The position numbers and the translations under genes are program-made. Shown one piece after another: positions 8,312 to 17,356 of a DNA stretch of 42,057 bases (positions are counted from its first letter, which is position 1; each line of letters opens with the position of its first letter). Source of the DNA: Bacillus sonorensis NBRC 101234 = KCTC 13918 (lineage in GTDB: Bacteria > Bacillota > Bacilli > Bacillales > Bacillaceae); assembly GCF_001592005.1 (NCBI RefSeq), contig NZ_BCVZ01000028.1, positions 1-42,057 of the forward strand. The letters are read 5' to 3'. The notes beneath the pieces were generated by a model. The model was not told where the DNA came from. It did no database searches and saw only the letters and a program-made list of their open reading frames with translations.

Positions 8312-9043
8312 TTGAACAATCTATTTGATGCAAAGATAACACCGCTTGGAGATTCGGCGGTCCTCATTCAGCTTGGAACGGAAATCAATGAGCGGACGCA
8401 CCGCCTGATCGGTGCGCTGACCAAGCATATTGAAAACCATCCGTTTCCCGGTTTTATCGAATGTGTGCCGGCCTTCACGAGCTTGACAGTTTTTTACCAC
8501 CCATTAAAAGTTCATGAACAAATGAAAGGCTCCGCATGTAACTCTCCTTATGAAAAGGTAAAAGCCTTCATGAAGAAAAGCCTCAAAGAGATGACTGCTG
8601 AAGAAGAAACCGCGAAACGAACAGTAGAAATTCCCGTGTGCTACGGAGGCAGCTTCGGCCCCGATCTGGAGGAAGTTGCCCGAATCAATGGCCTGACGCC
8701 TGAAGAGGTCATTGAGATTCATACATCGGGGGAATACCTTGTATATATGATCGGCTTTGCGCCGGGATTTCCTTACTTAGGCGGAATGTCTGAAAAAATA
8801 GCGGCTCCGCGCCGGTCTTCGCCGCGAACGTCTATTCCGGCCGGTTCTGTCGGCATCGCAGGCAAGCAGACAGGCGTCTATCCGTTATCAACACCTGGCG
8901 GCTGGCAGCTGATCGGCAACACGCCCCTTGATTTATTCCGGCCTTACCAACAGCCACCGAGCCTGCTTAAGGCGGGGGATATCGTAACGTTTGTCCGCGT
9001 GACAGAAGAAGAGTATGACAGATTAAAGGAGGGAGAATCGTGA
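8312..9043 (+). CDS. kipI: 5-oxoprolinase subunit B (PxpB) / KinA inhibitor KipI
   Basis: From the TTG at 8312 (AAGGTGAT 6 nt upstream) the product is 243 aa, close to the 240 aa of B. subtilis KipI. An in-frame TTG at 8282 lacks a spaced site. Motifs include [14 protein letters not shown] near the start and [14 protein letters not shown] and [15 protein letters not shown] in the C-terminal cyclophilin-like fold. Two roles are known for the family: subunit of the PxpABC oxoprolinase, and in B. subtilis inhibition of the sporulation kinase KinA. It overlaps the next gene by 4 bp (GTGA), so the two are translationally coupled. Confidence 0.92.
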   Translation: MNNLFDAKITPLGDSAVLIQLGTEINERTHRLIGALTKHIENHPFPGFIECVPAFTSLTVFYHPLKVHEQMKGSACNSPYEKVKAFMKKSLKEMTAEEETAKRTVEIPVCYGGSFGPDLEEVARINGLTPEEVIEIHTSGEYLVYMIGFAPGFPYLGGMSEKIAAPRRSSPRTSIPAGSVGIAGKQTGVYPLSTPGGWQLIGNTPLDLFRPYQQPPSLLKAGDIVTFVRVTEEEYDRLKEGES

Positions 9044-10053
9044 GCATAGAAGTGTTGAAGCCGGGGCTTCTGACGACCGTCCAGGATCTCGGGCGAACCG
9101 GATTTCAAAAATACGGCGTCATCGTAGGCGGCGCAATGGATACGGATTCATTGCGCCTTGCCAATCTCCTTGTCGGAAACAGCGGGGATGAAGCGGCTCT
9201 TGAAGTGACGCTGATGGGCCCCGGCCCGTCTCTCCGTTTTGCCGAAACAGCGCTGATAGCGGTTACGGGAGCGGATTTTTCACTGATGATTGATGATGAG
9301 GAAGTGCCGCTGTGGCGGCCGATCTTGATCAAAGAAGGAAGCGTTTTGAATTTCGGAATGTGCAAGCGGGGCAGCCGCGCTTATATGGCAATCGCCGGTG
9401 GAATTGACGTTCCGTCTGTCATGAACAGCAAAAGTACGTATGTAAGAGCGGGAATCGGCGGCCACCAGGGAAGGCCCCTGGAAAAGGGAAACCGTTTAAC
9501 CTTCGGAGAGAGCACGCCTTTATCGGAAAATATGAAAGACAGGCTGAAAACAAAAATGACAGCCTGCGGTTTTGCGGCGCCGAACTGGGCTGTCAATCGC
9601 CATTATTTCCTTCCGCTGAAGAAAAATCCGGTAATTCGCGTCATCAAAGGCGGCCAGTACCATCATTTTACAGAGGCTTCACAGGAACGGCTTTTTGCCG
9701 ATGCATTCCGTGTGACGGCAAAATCCGATCGGATGGGGTACCGTCTGCAAGGGGAACCGCTTGAACTAAAGAGCCCGCTAGAAATGATTTCTGAAGCCGT
9801 AACTTTCGGGACTGTCCAAGTGCCTCCCGACGGCAATCCGATTATTCTTCTCGCAGACAGGCAGACGGCCGGCGGCTATCCGCGCATCGCTCATATCATC
9901 TCTGCCGATCGATCTGCCGTCACCCAGATGATGCCGGGAGAGCAGGTGCAATTTCAGCCTGTTTCTGTATATGAAGCGGAAAGGCTATTCATTGAAAGAG
10001 AGACAAAAATCGTTGAACTTGCAGCCAGAATTAAGCTTGAATCCATGGTATGA
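9040..10053 (+). CDS. kipA: 5-oxoprolinase subunit C (PxpC) / KipI antagonist KipA
   Basis: This 337-aa biotin-dependent-carboxyltransferase-like protein (DUF183/AHS2) starts at GTG 9040, overlapping kipI. Typical segments are [36 protein letters not shown], and [20 protein letters not shown] followed by [14 protein letters not shown]. It pairs with PxpB to form the catalytic half of the oxoprolinase. In B. subtilis it binds KipI and relieves KinA inhibition. The stop at 10051-10053 precedes kipR by 22 bp. Confidence 0.92.
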   Translation: MSIEVLKPGLLTTVQDLGRTGFQKYGVIVGGAMDTDSLRLANLLVGNSGDEAALEVTLMGPGPSLRFAETALIAVTGADFSLMIDDEEVPLWRPILIKEGSVLNFGMCKRGSRAYMAIAGGIDVPSVMNSKSTYVRAGIGGHQGRPLEKGNRLTFGESTPLSENMKDRLKTKMTACGFAAPNWAVNRHYFLPLKKNPVIRVIKGGQYHHFTEASQERLFADAFRVTAKSDRMGYRLQGEPLELKSPLEMISEAVTFGTVQVPPDGNPIILLADRQTAGGYPRIAHIISADRSAVTQMMPGEQVQFQPVSVYEAERLFIERETKIVELAARIKLESMV

Positions 10054-10075
10054 TGTGTATCAGGAGGGGAAGGGA

Positions 10076-10825
10076 TTGGAAAGCAAGAATAAAACGGTTG
10101 TCAAAGCAATGGCCCTGCTCAATCTGTTTTTGACGAGAGACAAGCTGTCGCTCAATGACATGATTGAGCTTACAGGCATGCCGAAAACGTCTGTTTATCG
10201 GATGGTGTGCTCTCTTGAAGACATGGGATTTCTGGATCGGGATGAAAACGGGATGTATGCTTTGGGGCTCCTGTTTTTACAGTACGGCCAGCTGGTCTCT
10301 GACAGGCTTGATATCCGGAAGATCGCCTTGCCCATTATGGAACAGCTGCGCGATGACGTGGATGAAGCCGTCCATTTAATCGTCAAAGACGGAAATGAGG
10401 CCATGTATATAGAAAAAATCGAAGGCACGCAAACGGTCCGCCTTTACACCGCGATTGGCAGGCGGTCCCCATTATACGCCGGTGCCTGTGCGAGAAGCAT
10501 TTTGACATTTCTCCCGCGGGAGGAGCGGGAGGAGTATATCGGAAAAACAGAACTGGTGCCGATCGCCTCGGGAACGATCCGCGATAAGAACGAGCTTGCC
10601 CGTGTGCTGGATGAATCATATCAAAACGGCGTCACTGTCAGCCATTCGGAGCTTGAAGACTATACGTCCGCCGTCGCCGCGCCGATATTCAACCATAAGC
10701 GCCAAGTCGCAGCCGGCATCAGCATCGCCGGATTTGAAGCCCGCTTTCAGAAAGACCGGCTCCCCTATTTGACAGAGAGAGTAAAACAGGCAGCGCTTGA
10801 CATTTCCCGGAAATTAGGTTTTTAA
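10076..10825 (+). CDS. kipR: IclR-family repressor KipR
   Basis: The start is TTG 10076, set by AGGAGG 8 nt upstream; upstream in-frame codons would run back inside kipA. The product is 249 aa, the usual IclR length. The N-terminal winged HTH (about 8-65; LSLNDMIELTGMPKTSVYRMVCSLEDMGFL) is followed by the IclR effector domain (DDVDEAVHLIVKDGNEAMYIEKIEG; GISIAGFEARF). B. subtilis KipR represses its own operon; the palindrome at 5361-5379 is a candidate target. There is no clear terminator downstream. Confidence 0.9.
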   Translation: MESKNKTVVKAMALLNLFLTRDKLSLNDMIELTGMPKTSVYRMVCSLEDMGFLDRDENGMYALGLLFLQYGQLVSDRLDIRKIALPIMEQLRDDVDEAVHLIVKDGNEAMYIEKIEGTQTVRLYTAIGRRSPLYAGACARSILTFLPREEREEYIGKTELVPIASGTIRDKNELARVLDESYQNGVTVSHSELEDYTSAVAAPIFNHKRQVAAGISIAGFEARFQKDRLPYLTERVKQAALDISRKLGF

Positions 10826-10846
10826 AAGAAAAAGCAGTATCCTTTT

Positions 10847-10904
10847 CCCCCTCTGGCGAGTACATATATCGTATGCGCGAGTGAAACGGCAATTTCAGAG
10901 GGGG
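10847..10904 (+). promoter_or_regulatory. Long-range inverted repeat covering the lipC ribosome-binding site
   Basis: CCCCCTCTG (10847-10855) is perfectly complementary to CAGAGGGGG (10896-10904), with a 40-nt loop. The 3' arm merges into the lipC Shine-Dalgarno region (GGGGGAGAGG, about 10900-10909). RNA reading in from kipR could mask this site, whereas an RNA starting inside the loop could not. Whether a promoter lies in the loop (AT-rich CATATATCG at 10863-10871, only partly sigma-K like) is uncertain. Confidence 0.45.
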
Positions 10905-10911
10905 AGAGGAT

Positions 10912-11550
10912 ATGGCACTTCATTATACGGCTCTCGGCGACTCCTTAACCGTCGGGGTCGGCGCCGGTCTTTTTGAACCGGGATTTGTTCTGCGCTATAA
11001 AAGGAAGATGGAAGCAGACATCAAACAGCATGTTTCATTGGCGGTGTTCGCTAAATCGGGTCTTAAAACGGCCGAAATCCTCAGTATGCTTGACCAGCCT
11101 TTCATCAGAGACCAACTCGAAAAGGCGGAGGCCATCACGATAACGGGCTGCGGGAACGATCTGCTTCAATCTCTTGATGATTATGAACAGGAAAAGGATG
11201 AACATGTATTTTTGGAAGCTTCCTCACACTGTCAGGAAAACTATTCAGCCATGCTGAAAAAGATTAAAGACATCAAAGGAGAAGAGAATCCACGCTATTT
11301 TGTCCGGCTGCTCAATTTATATAATCCTTTTCCTGAAATCGAATTGGCGGAAAAATGGATCTTGAGCTTTAACAGTCATTTAAGGCAGTTGGAGTCAGCT
11401 CCGCACATCAAGGTGGTTGACACGTATTCGGTGTTTAAAGGACATGAGGAAGAATATTTATCCTTTGACAACGTTCATCCGAACTGCAGGGGATATGAAG
11501 CCATAGCGGAAAAACTGAGAGCTTCCGGCTATGAACCGGTAAAAAGCTGA
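10912..11550 (+). CDS. lipC: GDSL-family spore lipase/phospholipase B LipC
   Basis: The 212-aa product starts at ATG 10912 behind GGGGGAGAGG. Block I is ALGDSLTVGVGAG with nucleophile Ser11, the central Gly/Asn block is ITGCGNDL, and the final catalytic Asp/His block is FDNVHPN. This is a complete SGNH hydrolase, without a signal peptide. B. subtilis LipC (YcsK) is a phospholipase of the spore coat needed for normal germination in response to L-alanine or AGFK, made late in the mother cell. The same kip-lipC-mtl order holds here. Confidence 0.9.
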   Translation: MALHYTALGDSLTVGVGAGLFEPGFVLRYKRKMEADIKQHVSLAVFAKSGLKTAEILSMLDQPFIRDQLEKAEAITITGCGNDLLQSLDDYEQEKDEHVFLEASSHCQENYSAMLKKIKDIKGEENPRYFVRLLNLYNPFPEIELAEKWILSFNSHLRQLESAPHIKVVDTYSVFKGHEEEYLSFDNVHPNCRGYEAIAEKLRASGYEPVKS

Positions 11551-11556
11551 TGAAAG

Positions 11557-11588
11557 AAAGACCTTCTGATTATGAAGGTCTTTTTTTT
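11557..11588 (+). terminator. Terminator of lipC
   Basis: AAAGACCTTC and GAAGGTCTTT form a perfect 10-bp stem with a 7-nt loop and a T-run. Confidence 0.93.
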
Positions 11589-11659
11589 ATGCCTTCATAA
11601 GCGGCTTCGGGGAATGAAGAGCGGCATCTGCTGACATACTGGAAAATCAGTCTCTTAAA

Positions 11660-11684
11660 TTTTGTCACACCGCCTATGACAAAA
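11660..11684. promoter_or_regulatory. MtlR operator upstream of mtlA
   Basis: TTTTGTCA (11660-11667) and TGACAAAA (11677-11684) form a perfect 8-bp inverted repeat with a 9-nt spacer. It lies upstream of the -35, the place where the activator MtlR binds in B. subtilis and Geobacillus. Confidence 0.75.
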
Positions 11685-11700
11685 CAGCGCTTTCTTTCAA

Positions 11701-11730
11701 TTGAGACAAGGGGTGTAAGCGTTTTAACAT
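11701..11730 (+). promoter_or_regulatory. mtlA promoter with overlapping cre-like site
   Basis: The -35 is TTGAGA (11701-11706) and the -10 TAACAT (11725-11730), with an 18-bp spacer. TGTAAGCGTTTTAA (11714-11727) is one mismatch from the CcpA cre consensus and overlaps the -10, so glucose repression is likely. Confidence 0.65.
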
Positions 11731-11802
11731 AAAGGTAAGGCCGACATTATTCGACATTATTTTTTATATGCAATCGAAAGGACAATAAAGGAGGGTTATG
11801 CA

Positions 11803-13236
11803 ATGCAAGACAAACAACAATCAGATGTAAAGGTGAAAATTCAGCGGTTCGGGAGCCATTTAAGCGGCATGATCATGCCGAATATCGGCGCATTTATCGC
11901 CTGGGGAATCATTACCGCGTTATTTATCCCGTCAGGCTGGATGCCAAACGAGGCGCTGGCTACATTGGTGGACCCGATGATCAAGTATTTGCTTCCGCTT
12001 TTGATCGCCTATACCGGCGGTAAGATGGTGTACGATCACCGCGGCGGCGTCGTCGGGGCAACGGCGGCAATCGGGGTCATTGTCGGAGCAGACATCCCGA
12101 TGTTTCTGGGCGCCATGATCATGGGACCGTTTGGCGGCTATTTGATCAAACAGGTAGACAAGCTCTTTAAGGATAAGGTTCGCTCAGGCTTTGAAATGCT
12201 CATTAACAACTTTACGGCCGGAATCCTCGGATTTATTCTGACCGTCCTCGCGTTTTTCGCGATCGGTCCGGTTGTACTCGGCTTGAATAAAACACTGGCA
12301 GCCGGGGTTGAAGTGATCGTAAATGCCAATTTGCTTCCGCTGGCGAGCATCTTTGTCGAACCGGCAAAAGTTCTGTTTCTGAATAATGCGATCAACCACG
12401 GAATTTTAAGCCCGATTGGAATTGAACAGGCCGCACAAACGGGAAAGTCGATTTTATTCCTGCTTGAAGCGAATCCGGGACCTGGACTGGGCATTCTCTT
12501 GGCCTACATGATCTTCGGCAGAGGTACATCGAAGCAAACCGCCCCAGGGGCAGCAATTATTCATTTTCTCGGTGGAATTCACGAAATCTATTTCCCTTAC
12601 ATTTTGATGAAGCCGCTTTTAATCTTAGCGGCGATTGCCGGGGGGGCAAGCGGTGTGCTGACGTTCTCCATTTTTAACGCAGGACTCGCCGCTGTTCCTT
12701 CACCAGGAAGCATCATTGCGATTCTGGCAATGACGCCGAAAGGAGACCACATCGGCATTATCTTGGGCGTTCTTGTTGCAGCAGCTGTTTCATTCATTGT
12801 GGCGGCCCTCATTCTCAGGACGTCAAAAGCTGCCGAAGAAGATGATTTAACAGCGGCTGCTGAAAAAATGCAGCAAATGAAAGGGAAGAAAAGCCAAGCC
12901 GTTTCCGCTCTGACGTCGGCTGAACAAGAACAAGCGGAAGAAGCGCAAATCAAAGCGGAAGATGTCAGCAAAATCATTTTTGCTTGTGATGCCGGCATGG
13001 GCTCAAGTGCAATGGGCGCTTCCATTTTGAGAAATAAGGTGAAAAAAGCCGGACTTGATATTGAGGTTTCTAATACTTCGATTAACAATCTGCCGGATGA
13101 TGCAGATATCGTTATCACACATAAAGACTTGACCGAGCGTGCAAAGGCGAAGCTTCCAAACGCAAGGCACATCTCGGTGGAAAATTTCCTCAATAGTCCA
13201 AGGTATGACGAGTTGATCGATCAGCTCAATCAATAA
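11803..13236 (+). CDS. mtlA: PTS mannitol-specific EIICB component MtlA
   Basis: The 477-aa protein starts at ATG 11803 behind AAAGGAGG. The N-terminal EIIC (about 1-340) has eight or so membrane segments and the mannitol motif GGIHEIYFPY. A charged, Ala/Gln/Glu-rich linker (about 345-385) leads to the EIIB domain with phospho-Cys395 in IIFACDAGMGSSAMGAS. No EIIA is fused; it is supplied by MtlF, as in Gram-positive relatives. It imports mannitol as mannitol-1-phosphate. Confidence 0.96.
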   Translation: MQDKQQSDVKVKIQRFGSHLSGMIMPNIGAFIAWGIITALFIPSGWMPNEALATLVDPMIKYLLPLLIAYTGGKMVYDHRGGVVGATAAIGVIVGADIPMFLGAMIMGPFGGYLIKQVDKLFKDKVRSGFEMLINNFTAGILGFILTVLAFFAIGPVVLGLNKTLAAGVEVIVNANLLPLASIFVEPAKVLFLNNAINHGILSPIGIEQAAQTGKSILFLLEANPGPGLGILLAYMIFGRGTSKQTAPGAAIIHFLGGIHEIYFPYILMKPLLILAAIAGGASGVLTFSIFNAGLAAVPSPGSIIAILAMTPKGDHIGIILGVLVAAAVSFIVAALILRTSKAAEEDDLTAAAEKMQQMKGKKSQAVSALTSAEQEQAEEAQIKAEDVSKIIFACDAGMGSSAMGASILRNKVKKAGLDIEVSNTSINNLPDDADIVITHKDLTERAKAKLPNARHISVENFLNSPRYDELIDQLNQ

Positions 13237-13254
13237 CCGATTTGACCAAGCTGC

Positions 13255-13274
13255 GGGCCTGTTCCAACAGGCCC
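13255..13274 (+). other. Intercistronic hairpin between mtlA and mtlF
   Basis: GGGCCTGTT and AACAGGCCC are perfectly complementary, forming at least a 7-bp GC-rich stem with a TTCCAA loop. No T-run follows, so it is not a terminator. It may stabilise or process the mRNA and set different mtlA and mtlF levels. Confidence 0.6.
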
Positions 13275-13309
13275 ACGAAAAACATTGTTTGAAAGAGAGT
13301 GATGTCCCA

Positions 13310-13750
13310 ATGAAACCAGTACTCGCAAAAGAAAACATTTACTTAAACCAATCTGCCGCCTCGCAAAAAGATGCGATCCGTCTTGCCGGAGAGGCCCTTG
13401 TGGAAACCGGCTATGTGACGGCTGATTATATAGAAAAGATGTTTGCTAGAGAAAACGTATCTTCCACTTACATGGGAAACGCGATCGCCATTCCGCACGG
13501 CACAGAGGACGCAAAGCAGGAAGTGCTCCATTCCGGAATTTCGGTCATTCAAATTCCTGATGGCGTTGAATACGGAGATGGAAACATAGCGAAAGTGGTC
13601 TTCGGCATTGCCGGAAAAAATGATGAACATTTGGACATTCTTTCAAAGATTGCGATCGTCTGCTCTGAAGAGGACAATGTCGAACGCTTAATCAATGCGA
13701 AGGATAAAGACGAATTGATGGCGGTATTTGAAGAAGGTGGCCAGCTATGA
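13310..13750 (+). CDS. mtlF: PTS mannitol-specific EIIA component MtlF
   Basis: This 146-aa cytosolic phosphocarrier starts at ATG 13310, where GAGAGTGAT gives the site; a TTG at 13289 is in frame but unlikely. The active-site block is GNAIAIPHGTEDAK, with phospho-His in IPHGT. It accepts phosphate from HPr and passes it to the EIIB domain of MtlA. It overlaps mtlD by 4 bp (ATGA). Confidence 0.95.
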   Translation: MKPVLAKENIYLNQSAASQKDAIRLAGEALVETGYVTADYIEKMFARENVSSTYMGNAIAIPHGTEDAKQEVLHSGISVIQIPDGVEYGDGNIAKVVFGIAGKNDEHLDILSKIAIVCSEEDNVERLINAKDKDELMAVFEEGGQL

Positions 13751-14898
13751 TCGCCTTACATTTCGGTGCTGGCAATATCGGCCGGGGCTTTATCGGAGCC
13801 CTGCTCACGAGATCAGGGTATGAAGTCGTGTTTGCAGATGTGAATGAGGCGGTCATCAATGAATTGAATGAGAAACGCAAATATACGGTCGAGCTCGCCG
13901 ATGAATCGCGGCAAACGGACATCATCGGCCCCGTCAGAGCGATCAACAGCGGCAAGGAGCTTGACGAATTATATGAACTGATCGCAAAGGCCGACCTTGT
14001 AACGACAGCCGTGGGGCCATCGGTTTTGAAATTGATCGCAAAGCCTTTGGCAGAAGGGCTGAAGAAGCGCCTCAACACCAATCAAAGCTCTTTAAATATC
14101 ATAGCCTGTGAAAATATGATCGGCGGAAGCAGCCATTTAAAAGAAGAGATTTTCACTTATTTAAGCGGAGAAGAGCAGGAAGCGCTTCAAAAGAGGGTAG
14201 GTTTTCCAAATTCCGCAGTAGACCGGATCGTGCCGATTCAGCAGCATGATGATCCGCTGAAAGTGTCTGTCGAACCCTTTTTCGAATGGGCGGTCGACAA
14301 AACCGCATTTGTCGGGGGAGCGCCTGATATTCAAGGGGTGATGTATGTATCAGACCTTGCACCTTATATTGAAAGAAAACTGTTCACCGTCAATACCGGA
14401 CATGCGATTGCGGCCTATGCCGGCTATCAAAAAGGCCTCAAAACGATTAAAGATGCCGTCCGCCATCCGGAAGTCAGACAAATGGTAACCTGCGCACTTG
14501 AAGAAACAGGGCACTATCTGATCCAGACATACGGCTTTACACAAGAAGAACATCAGCGCTATATACAGAAAATCATCGGCCGGTTTGAAAATGAATTTAT
14601 CTCAGATGACATCACCCGTGTGGCAAGATCGCCGCTCCGCAAGCTTGGCGAACATGACCGCCTGATCCGGCCCGCCCAAAAGCTGAACGGAATCGGATAT
14701 AAGCCCGTTCATTTAGCCGAAGGAATTGCCCGGGCGCTTCAATTCGATTTCGCGGATGATCCGGAAGCTGTTCAGCTGCAAATCATGATCAGGGAAAAAG
14801 GCTATCAAGAAGTTCTTCGCGAAGTATGCGGCCTGCAGAATGACAACCCTTTAGTGCCGCTGATTTTAAAACATGTGGATCAACATGAAAAATGCTAG
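13747..14898 (+). CDS. mtlD: Mannitol-1-phosphate 5-dehydrogenase MtlD
   Basis: The 383-aa enzyme starts at ATG 13747, overlapping mtlF. The N-terminal NAD-binding loop is HFGAGNIGRGFIGALL, followed by the family segment IIACENMIGGSSHL; the polyol dehydrogenase C-terminal domain contains the conserved VNTGHAIAAYAGY region. It converts mannitol-1-phosphate plus NAD to fructose-6-phosphate, completing mannitol entry to glycolysis. Confidence 0.96.
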   Translation: MIALHFGAGNIGRGFIGALLTRSGYEVVFADVNEAVINELNEKRKYTVELADESRQTDIIGPVRAINSGKELDELYELIAKADLVTTAVGPSVLKLIAKPLAEGLKKRLNTNQSSLNIIACENMIGGSSHLKEEIFTYLSGEEQEALQKRVGFPNSAVDRIVPIQQHDDPLKVSVEPFFEWAVDKTAFVGGAPDIQGVMYVSDLAPYIERKLFTVNTGHAIAAYAGYQKGLKTIKDAVRHPEVRQMVTCALEETGHYLIQTYGFTQEEHQRYIQKIIGRFENEFISDDITRVARSPLRKLGEHDRLIRPAQKLNGIGYKPVHLAEGIARALQFDFADDPEAVQLQIMIREKGYQEVLREVCGLQNDNPLVPLILKHVDQHEKC

Positions 14899-14966
14899 AT
14901 GTAAAGAATAGACAATAACAAACCCGGAACCTGGATCAAGGAGCGGGAAAATAGACAAAATAACCT

Positions 14967-14999
14967 GGAAGCATCGGCAGCCGGCTGGTGCTTCCATTT
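14967..14999 (+). terminator. Probable terminator of mtlAFD
   Basis: GGAAGCA (14967-14973) pairs with TGCTTCC (14989-14995), and an inner CAGC/GCTG extends the hairpin. The T content downstream is modest (ATTTA), so termination may be incomplete. Confidence 0.5.
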
Positions 15000-15062
15000 A
15001 TCGATGATCCAATTTTTTCATAATATTACAGAGAAATTTATCGAAAATTTTATTAGCTTGAA

Positions 15063-15091
15063 TTGAAGATTTTCTGTAAGCGTTTTATGAT
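15063..15091 (+). promoter_or_regulatory. mtlR promoter with cre-like site
   Basis: The -35 is TTGAAG (15063-15068) and the -10 TATGAT (15086-15091), spacer 17 bp. The cre-like TGTAAGCGTTTTAT (15075-15088) covers the spacer and -10, indicating CcpA repression of mtlR as in B. subtilis. The rest of 14899-15166 holds no gene. Confidence 0.7.
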
Positions 15092-15166
15092 AGGATTACC
15101 ACTCTCTCCCCAGCAGCATCCCCATGAGGCTTACCGCGAAAATCAACAATCACCGGAGGGCGCTTT

Positions 15167-17245
15167 ATGTACATGACAGCAAGGGAACAAAAACTCATTA
15201 AATATCTTTTACATCAAAACCGTTATGTAAAAGTCGGCGAAATCGCGGATTATATTGAGGTCAGTACGAGAACCGTTCACCGTGAGCTGAAAGCGGTTAA
15301 ATCCGTCCTTGAGGCGTACGGCTTTCAGCTCGATAAACAGCCTGGCAAAGGTTTAAAGCTCGTCGGGCCTTCCCGTGATAAGCAGCGGCTATTACACGAT
15401 CTTTCAAATGACAGCCATGTCGAATACACCTCAGATGAACGGAAGCTCTTGATTTTATGTGCCATGCTTGAATCCGGAGAACCGATCAAGCTTTATACGA
15501 TCGCAAACGATTTGCAGGTGACCGCCGCAACGATCAGCCATGACCTCGATGAACTGGAGAACTGGATCGCTCCGTTCGGCCTTTCTTTGATCAGAAAAAG
15601 AGGCTATGGGATCGAATTGAGGGGCCCTGAAGATGCAAAGCGAAAAATCGTCGGGAATTTAATGGCAGACAAGCTTGATGTGCAGCAATTTTTGGAAACC
15701 ATTGAAATGAACATTAAAGGAAGAAACCAGACATCGGAAAAAATATTCGGAGTTGTCAGCAGGGGGAAGCTGCTCAAGGCGGAAAAAGTGCTGTCACAGG
15801 CCAAAGAACAGCACGGACTTTCGCTTTCCGACAGCGCGTATATCGCCCTTGTCGTCCATTTGACATTTGCGGTGGAACGGATTCAGCTCGGCGAAGTGAT
15901 CAATATGAACGAAGAAGAATTGGCTGAGCTGAAGCACACGAAAGAATTTGAGCTCGCCCTCACAATTGCCAAATCGCTTGAAGAAGTGTTTCACGTGAAG
16001 ATCCCCGATGCCGAGGCCGGCTATATCACGATGCACCTCAGAAGCGCCAATCGAAGCTATAAAACGGACTACAGAGCGGAAGACATCGAGCTTGACACCG
16101 CTTTGCGCACGAAAAAACTGATTGATTTCATTTCGCAAAAAATGGGCGTTAATCTCAATGACAATCAGTCACTCTACGAAGGGTTGATCGCCCACCTTGA
16201 ACCGGCCATCATCCGCATCAAAGAAAAAATGTTGATTCACAACCCTTTAAAAGAGCAGATCAAAAAGGATTACTTCCTTTTATATATGGCGATTGAGGAA
16301 GGGGTCGAACGGTTTTTCCCGGATACGTATTTTCCGGATGAAGAGATTGCGTTCATCGTTCTCCACTTCGGATCTGTGCTTGAAATGAACAAGGGGGAAA
16401 TCAACATCAATGCCCTTGTCATTTGTTCGAGCGGAATCGGGTCATCCAAAATGCTCGCTTCCAGGCTGAAAAAAGAGCTTCCGGAAATCGCGTCTTTTGA
16501 CATTTCTTCATTGATGGAGCTGAAAACGAAGGATACGGCTGCATATGACATCATCGTGTCCACCGTTCAGATTCCGTACGAAGGAATCGACTACGTCATC
16601 GTCAGCCCGCTCCTTGATGAAGAAGACGTAAAACAAGTCAAGCATCAGCTTACACGGAAAATTCCGCTGATCCTTCAGAAAAGGCGGGCCGAACAAAAAA
16701 AAACCGCGCCATTTCCGGATATGCTCGCCGTAGCGGAAAAAATCAGCCATTACGCAAACGCGATACGGCATATTGTCAGCCATTTTACGGTTGAAGTAGT
16801 GAAGACGGCAGAGAGCCATGTACAGACGGTTGAACGCGTTTGCCTGCTGCTTGAAGAGCAAGGTCTGATCAGAGACGCCGGACAAATGGCAGAGGGGCTG
16901 CTCAGTCGAGAAGCGCAAGGGGGCCTCGGCATACCGGGCACATCGTTCGCACTGTTTCATTTAAAAAACGAAGCAGCAAACATTCCATTATTTAAAGCCG
17001 TTGATCTGACAAAGCCGTATGACATTAAAGCGATGGACGGAAGCTCTATCAAAATGAAACGGATGCTGATCATGCTGGCGCCCGACGATATTCCACCTGA
17101 AGGATCTGAACTGTTGAGCTGCATCAGCTCATCGATCATTGAAAGCGCCGACAGCCTGGCCGCATATGGAACGGGAGATGCCGAGCTTCTCTACAGAAGG
17201 CTGAACATGTTGTTTCACACATTCATACGAGACAAAAAATGGTGA
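15167..17245 (+). CDS. mtlR: Mannitol operon transcriptional activator MtlR
   Basis: The 692-aa product starts at ATG 15167 behind CGGAGGG. Domains in order: HTH (about 5-60), second HTH-like region (about 85-150), PRD1 and PRD2 (about 180-405), EIIB(Gat)-like domain with Cys420 in ICSSGIGSS, and a C-terminal EIIA-like domain with His598 in FALFHLKN. These match B. subtilis Cys419 and His599, where dephosphorylation of the B and A domains by interaction with MtlA activates. HPr phosphorylation of PRD2 is needed for activity. It binds the operator upstream of mtlA. Confidence 0.95.
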   Translation: MYMTAREQKLIKYLLHQNRYVKVGEIADYIEVSTRTVHRELKAVKSVLEAYGFQLDKQPGKGLKLVGPSRDKQRLLHDLSNDSHVEYTSDERKLLILCAMLESGEPIKLYTIANDLQVTAATISHDLDELENWIAPFGLSLIRKRGYGIELRGPEDAKRKIVGNLMADKLDVQQFLETIEMNIKGRNQTSEKIFGVVSRGKLLKAEKVLSQAKEQHGLSLSDSAYIALVVHLTFAVERIQLGEVINMNEEELAELKHTKEFELALTIAKSLEEVFHVKIPDAEAGYITMHLRSANRSYKTDYRAEDIELDTALRTKKLIDFISQKMGVNLNDNQSLYEGLIAHLEPAIIRIKEKMLIHNPLKEQIKKDYFLLYMAIEEGVERFFPDTYFPDEEIAFIVLHFGSVLEMNKGEININALVICSSGIGSSKMLASRLKKELPEIASFDISSLMELKTKDTAAYDIIVSTVQIPYEGIDYVIVSPLLDEEDVKQVKHQLTRKIPLILQKRRAEQKKTAPFPDMLAVAEKISHYANAIRHIVSHFTVEVVKTAESHVQTVERVCLLLEEQGLIRDAGQMAEGLLSREAQGGLGIPGTSFALFHLKNEAANIPLFKAVDLTKPYDIKAMDGSSIKMKRMLIMLAPDDIPPEGSELLSCISSSIIESADSLAAYGTGDAELLYRRLNMLFHTFIRDKKW

Positions 17246-17246
17246 A

Positions 17247-17277
17247 AGGCTTCGGACGATGATCCGGGGCTTTTTCT
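17247..17277 (+). terminator. Terminator of mtlR
   Basis: AGGCTTCGGA (17247-17256) pairs over 10 bp, including G-T wobbles, with TCCGGGGCTT (17263-17272). The loop is 6 nt and a T-run follows. Confidence 0.75.
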
Positions 17278-17296
17278 GTTTCCTGCATACACGCAT

Positions 17297-17322
17297 GTTT
17301 ATTCAAGATGCCGCACGGTTAA
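17297..17322 (+). promoter_or_regulatory. Sigma-B promoter of ydaD-ydaE
   Basis: The -35 is GTTTAT (17297-17302), spacer 14, and the -10 GGTTAA (17317-17322). This is close to the sigma-B consensus GTTTAA-N12/15-GGGWAW. B. subtilis ydaD is a sigma-B stress gene. Confidence 0.6.
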
Positions 17323-17356
17323 AGGTGAAGTATCATGTCGTAAAAAGGAGGAATCA

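Noticed and set aside
9971..10075. N-terminal extension of KipR
   Set aside because: It lies inside kipA; the TTG at 10076 has a strong site and gives the normal IclR length.
10861..10876. Sigma-K promoter of lipC
   Set aside because: CATATATCG fits only part of the sigma-K -10 and no AC -35 is correctly spaced, so it is mentioned only as a possibility.
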